Part shown: positions 14,966 to 17,201 of the stretch, piece after piece
Layout of the letters: each line of letters begins with the position of its first letter
Position numbering within the stretch: position 1 is the stretch's first letter
Source: DATIXJ01 sp963714795
GTDB lineage: Bacteria > Bacteroidota > Ignavibacteria > UBA10030 > SZUA-254
Direction: 5' to 3'
Assembly (NCBI GenBank): GCA_963714795.1
Contig: CAVQPS010000004.1
Span: 1-17,201, forward strand
DNA length: 17,201 nucleotides
Translations under genes and position numbers: made by a program
Notes under the pieces: model-generated
Seen by the model: the letters and a program-made list of their open reading frames with translations, nothing else
The model's database searches: none
What the model was told of the DNA's origin: nothing

Positions 14966-15811
14966 ATGAGTCGTGAACTTCGGTTTAAGCCGACGGAATG
15001 GGCGCTTATTTTGGGTGCTTCGAGCGGCTTTGGTGCCGGTTGTGCTGTTGAACTTGCCAGACGCGGTATGAACATTTTCGGCGTTCATCTTGATCGCCAG
15101 GCAACGATGCCGGTGGTGAAAGAGACCATCAAGCATATCAATGATGCCGGAGGTAAAGCGGTTTTTTTTAATATCAATGCAGCCGATCCCGTCAAGCGTA
15201 ACGAAGTTCTCGATGAGATTAAAAAAGAATTCTCTCATCATGCGTCCGACACGATTAAAGTGTTGTTCCATTCCCTGGCGTTCGGCACGTTGAAACCGTT
15301 TATCGCACAAAATCCCGATGAGATGATCAATCAAGCGCAGGTGGAAATGACCCTCGATGTCATGGCGAATAGTTTTGTGTATTGGACGCAGGGAGTGATG
15401 TCCCACAAGTTAATGAAGCGCGGCGGGAGAATTTTTGGTATGACCAGTTCGGGCGGTCATTCCGTTCTTCCGTTTTACGGTGCTGTGTCTGCCGCAAAAG
15501 CGGCATTGGAATCTCATGCCCGTCAGCTTGCAATGGAACTTGGTCCCTACGGCATTACCGTCAATACGATTCTTGCCGGGGTAACGGACACTCCCGCTTT
15601 GAAAAAAATTCCCGGCGCGGCGGAAATGCTGGCGATTGCCCGTGCGAAGAATCCCCAACTGCGTGCAACGGAACCGGCCGATGTCGCTCGTGCGGTTGCA
15701 TTACTCTGTCAGGAAGATGCTTATTTTATTTCGGGGAATGTTATCGGTGTCGATGCCGGGGAAGATAAGGTCAGTTTCGTCGGTCAGGAGACAGGTTCGC
15801 GGATCGATTGA
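14966..15811 (+). CDS. SDR-family oxidoreductase, probably enoyl-ACP reductase-like
   Basis: The protein has 281 residues with GGAAAGGA 7 nt upstream of the ATG. It has a Rossmann fold with the classical nucleotide loop GASSGFG (17-23) near the N-terminus and the C-terminal SDR signature FISGNVIGVDAG. The active site is not the usual YxxxK: Y171 and K178 are six residues apart (YGAVSAAK), the Y-x6-K spacing of FabI and FabL enoyl-ACP reductases. The FHSLAFGTL strand resembles the VHSIAF segment of FabI. A role in reducing the enoyl-ACP double bond in fatty acid elongation is therefore plausible. The loop GxSSxG is that of classical SDRs and of FabL rather than FabI. It could also be an unrelated NAD(P)-dependent reductase; neighbours give no help. 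It is probably transcribed alone. Confidence 0.75.
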   Translation: MSRELRFKPTEWALILGASSGFGAGCAVELARRGMNIFGVHLDRQATMPVVKETIKHINDAGGKAVFFNINAADPVKRNEVLDEIKKEFSHHASDTIKVLFHSLAFGTLKPFIAQNPDEMINQAQVEMTLDVMANSFVYWTQGVMSHKLMKRGGRIFGMTSSGGHSVLPFYGAVSAAKAALESHARQLAMELGPYGITVNTILAGVTDTPALKKIPGAAEMLAIARAKNPQLRATEPADVARAVALLCQEDAYFISGNVIGVDAGEDKVSFVGQETGSRID

Positions 15812-15855
15812 GATATATCCGGTAAAAAGTGAGGCATGCTCGCACGAAAATTTAA

Positions 15856-15886
15856 TTGATTTTTCCCCCTGCATTTCGTATATTTG
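15856..15886 (+). promoter_or_regulatory. promoter of the methyltransferase gene
   Basis: TTG at 15856-15858, a 20-nt spacer and TATATTTG at 15879-15886, an exact match to TAnnTTTG. A leader of about 80 nt would follow. It contains the 10-bp palindrome CTCTCGAGAG (15930-15939), a possible operator or small hairpin, and ends in AAGGAG (15964-15969). Confidence 0.6.
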
Positions 15887-15974
15887 AACCCGTTACACAT
15901 TCATTGACTCCGGTTGTCCCCCGAGTTTTCTCTCGAGAGCGCGATCGTACAAAATTTCCGAACAAGGAGTTTTT

Positions 15975-17201
15975 ATGGCAAAGACAAAAAAGAAAGCTGC
16001 TCCGGCAAAGCGAACGCCGGCAGTTCGCGTCGAACCCAGAGAATTTTCTGTTGCTGATCTTGTGCGCGAGTTAAACTCTTTCAACGTCGACAATTACTGG
16101 GATCTCGGCAGGTTTTTAGTCGATAAAGTTATGCCTGTTGCCCGAAAACAGGGAATGTTTGAAGATCAGGTATTGAAGATGGTGTCTGCACATCCGGGTG
16201 TCAAATTTCCCTTTTCGATGTTAAAACAGTGTCAGCAATATTACAGCTATTATCCCGACGTCAAGAAGCGATCTCTCCCGGAAGTTTTCTATTTCGATTT
16301 AGCGACGAAAGTGGATGAATCGCGACGACGGGATCAATACGAAAAACAGGCAATTGATTATCACTGGACGATTTCCGATCTGCGGAAAAAAATCCATGAC
16401 GATGAAGTCGCACGCAGAATCGACGAACGCACGAAGTACGGTTTCGATCTCCGTGAAAAAAATGTGTGGATGTTTGAAACTCCCGATCCCCGTTTCGGGA
16501 AACCGAATTACAAGGGACGAATTCCGGGACAAATTGTTGCCAATGCTTTATATTACTACACGAAACCGGGCGATTACATAGTCGATCCATTCGCCGGCAG
16601 TGGAACAGTTGCCGATATTATCGATACGCTTCCGCATTTTCAGGACAGGAAATATAAATTGTACGATGCCAATCCTCTGGAAGATCGCATCACACATAAT
16701 AATGTTTTGTTGACCGGCATCCCGGAACAGTCGGGAACGGTTGATTATATTTTTCTTGATCCTCCCATGGATTTCACCCATCGTGATGCATCGAGTGATT
16801 TTGCCGTAAGTCTTGAAGCTACCCGAGCCGATTTCAGTTTGAAGTTTAAAGGAATTGTACGTGAATGCTCGCGGGTGTTAAAATCCGGCGGCAAGGTTTC
16901 GATGGTAATCGAACCGGCGTTCTCGGTTACGGAATTCATCGATTTCCCGATGGAGATTACGAAATTATTTTGTGAAGCCGGATTTAAACAGATCGGGAAA
17001 GTGTATCTCCCGCGACGGTCTGGAGATTCGACCAATCGTTCGAATCAGAATGTTTCCGAAATGCGCGGCATCCGGTCATTGTCGTCGGATTGCCGGGAAG
17101 TTCTCATGTTCCAGAAACATAAGCAACATGGACAGGTAGCTCAGATGGTAGAGCAACGGCCTGAAAAGCCGTGTGTCGGCGGTTCAATTCCGCCCCTGTC
17201 C
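15975..17201 (+). CDS. DNA methyltransferase (N6-adenine/N4-cytosine type), 3' end open at window edge
   Basis: ATG 15975 has AAGGAG 5 nt upstream. The frame runs at least 409 codons without a stop to the window edge. Residues 1-20 are a basic Lys/Ala/Pro tail. Residues 24-150 are helical, with a NYWDLGRFLVDK...FSMLKQCQQYYSYYPD pattern that recalls the DUF1016 N-terminal (YhcG-like) region; this is a loose resemblance. Residues 180-211 read GRIPGQIVANALYYYTKPGDYIVDPFAGSGT, with SAM-binding motif I at 204-211. The catalytic motif IV is D262-P-P-M, then CSRVLKSGGKVSMVIEP. So motif I precedes motif IV. The family usually has DPPY or DPPW, so M265 is unusual. Similarity to methylases seems to end near EVLMFQKHK (about nt 17122); beyond that the frame translates a tRNA gene. 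No nuclease or specificity gene is in view, so it may be an orphan methylase or half of a system continuing outside. Confidence 0.78.
   Translation, partial: MAKTKKKAAPAKRTPAVRVEPREFSVADLVRELNSFNVDNYWDLGRFLVDKVMPVARKQGMFEDQVLKMVSAHPGVKFPFSMLKQCQQYYSYYPDVKKRSLPEVFYFDLATKVDESRRRDQYEKQAIDYHWTISDLRKKIHDDEVARRIDERTKYGFDLREKNVWMFETPDPRFGKPNYKGRIPGQIVANALYYYTKPGDYIVDPFAGSGTVADIIDTLPHFQDRKYKLYDANPLEDRITHNNVLLTGIPEQSGTVDYIFLDPPMDFTHRDASSDFAVSLEATRADFSLKFKGIVRECSRVLKSGGKVSMVIEPAFSVTEFIDFPMEITKLFCEAGFKQIGKVYLPRRSGDSTNRSNQNVSEMRGIRSLSSDCREVLMFQKHKQHGQVAQMVEQRPEKPCVGGSIPPLS
17130..17201 (+). tRNA. tRNA-Phe (anticodon GAA)
   Basis: A full cloverleaf can be drawn: acceptor GGACAGG with CCTGTCC; D arm GCTC/GAGC with loop AGATGGTA; anticodon stem ACGGC/GCCGT with loop CTGAAAA, so anticodon GAA; variable GTGTC; T arm GGCGG/CCGCC with loop TTCAATT. 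All stems are perfectly paired. The last acceptor base is the last base of the window, so the discriminator base and any encoded CCA lie outside. It sits on the same strand as the methyltransferase frame and inside its uninterrupted extension. Confidence 0.97.

Overview
The window fits a member of the FCB superphylum, probably an Ignavibacteriota/Chlorobiota-like or other Bacteroidota-related lineage. Three things point there. A giant secreted protein ends in a type IX secretion (T9SS) sorting domain with the PNPFNP signature. Six intergenic regions carry promoter-like elements of the form TTG, 19-20 nt, TAnnTTTG, which is the Bacteroidota-type housekeeping promoter. The organism nevertheless uses Shine-Dalgarno sites at several genes. 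All genes read on the + strand. Lineage is inferred from motifs only; no search could be run.

Layout. 2-277 is the 3' end of mutL. 378-4456 is one T9SS-exported, Ig-repeat surface protein split by a probable -1 frameshift near 948-955. 4457-4801 is a dense non-coding stretch: a nested inverted-repeat element (4489-4575), a perfect 31-nt hairpin (4595-4625), a promoter, and a PyrR-type attenuator with an intrinsic terminator. 4802-7584 is the pyrimidine operon pyrR-pyrB-pyrC. 7585-7793 is mostly non-coding. 7794-12974 is a probable operon of a secreted DUF4783-like protein, a 1293-residue NtrY-like membrane histidine kinase and pgeF. 13058-14890 is glmS. 14966-15811 is a short-chain dehydrogenase with an enoyl-ACP-reductase-like active site. 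15975 to the end is a DNA methyltransferase whose frame stays open through a tRNA-Phe(GAA) gene at 17130-17201.

How the genes work together. PyrR should sense UMP/UTP and close the attenuator in front of its own operon, so carbamoyl-aspartate (PyrB) and dihydroorotate (PyrC) synthesis follow pyrimidine demand. A 28-codon leader ORF lies across the attenuator. Its ribosome-binding site is inside the PyrR-binding hairpin, the terminator lies inside its reading frame, and it ends 11 nt inside pyrR. This suggests control by a translating ribosome, as proposed for the Thermus pyr cluster, rather than only a Bacillus-style antiterminator. PgeF and GlmS both concern cell-wall amino sugars but appear to be transcribed separately.

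Most of the window is ordinary core metabolism. The parts that merit a second look are the pyr leader, the frameshifted surface protein, the two palindromic elements beside it, and the methyltransferase/tRNA overlap at the right edge.
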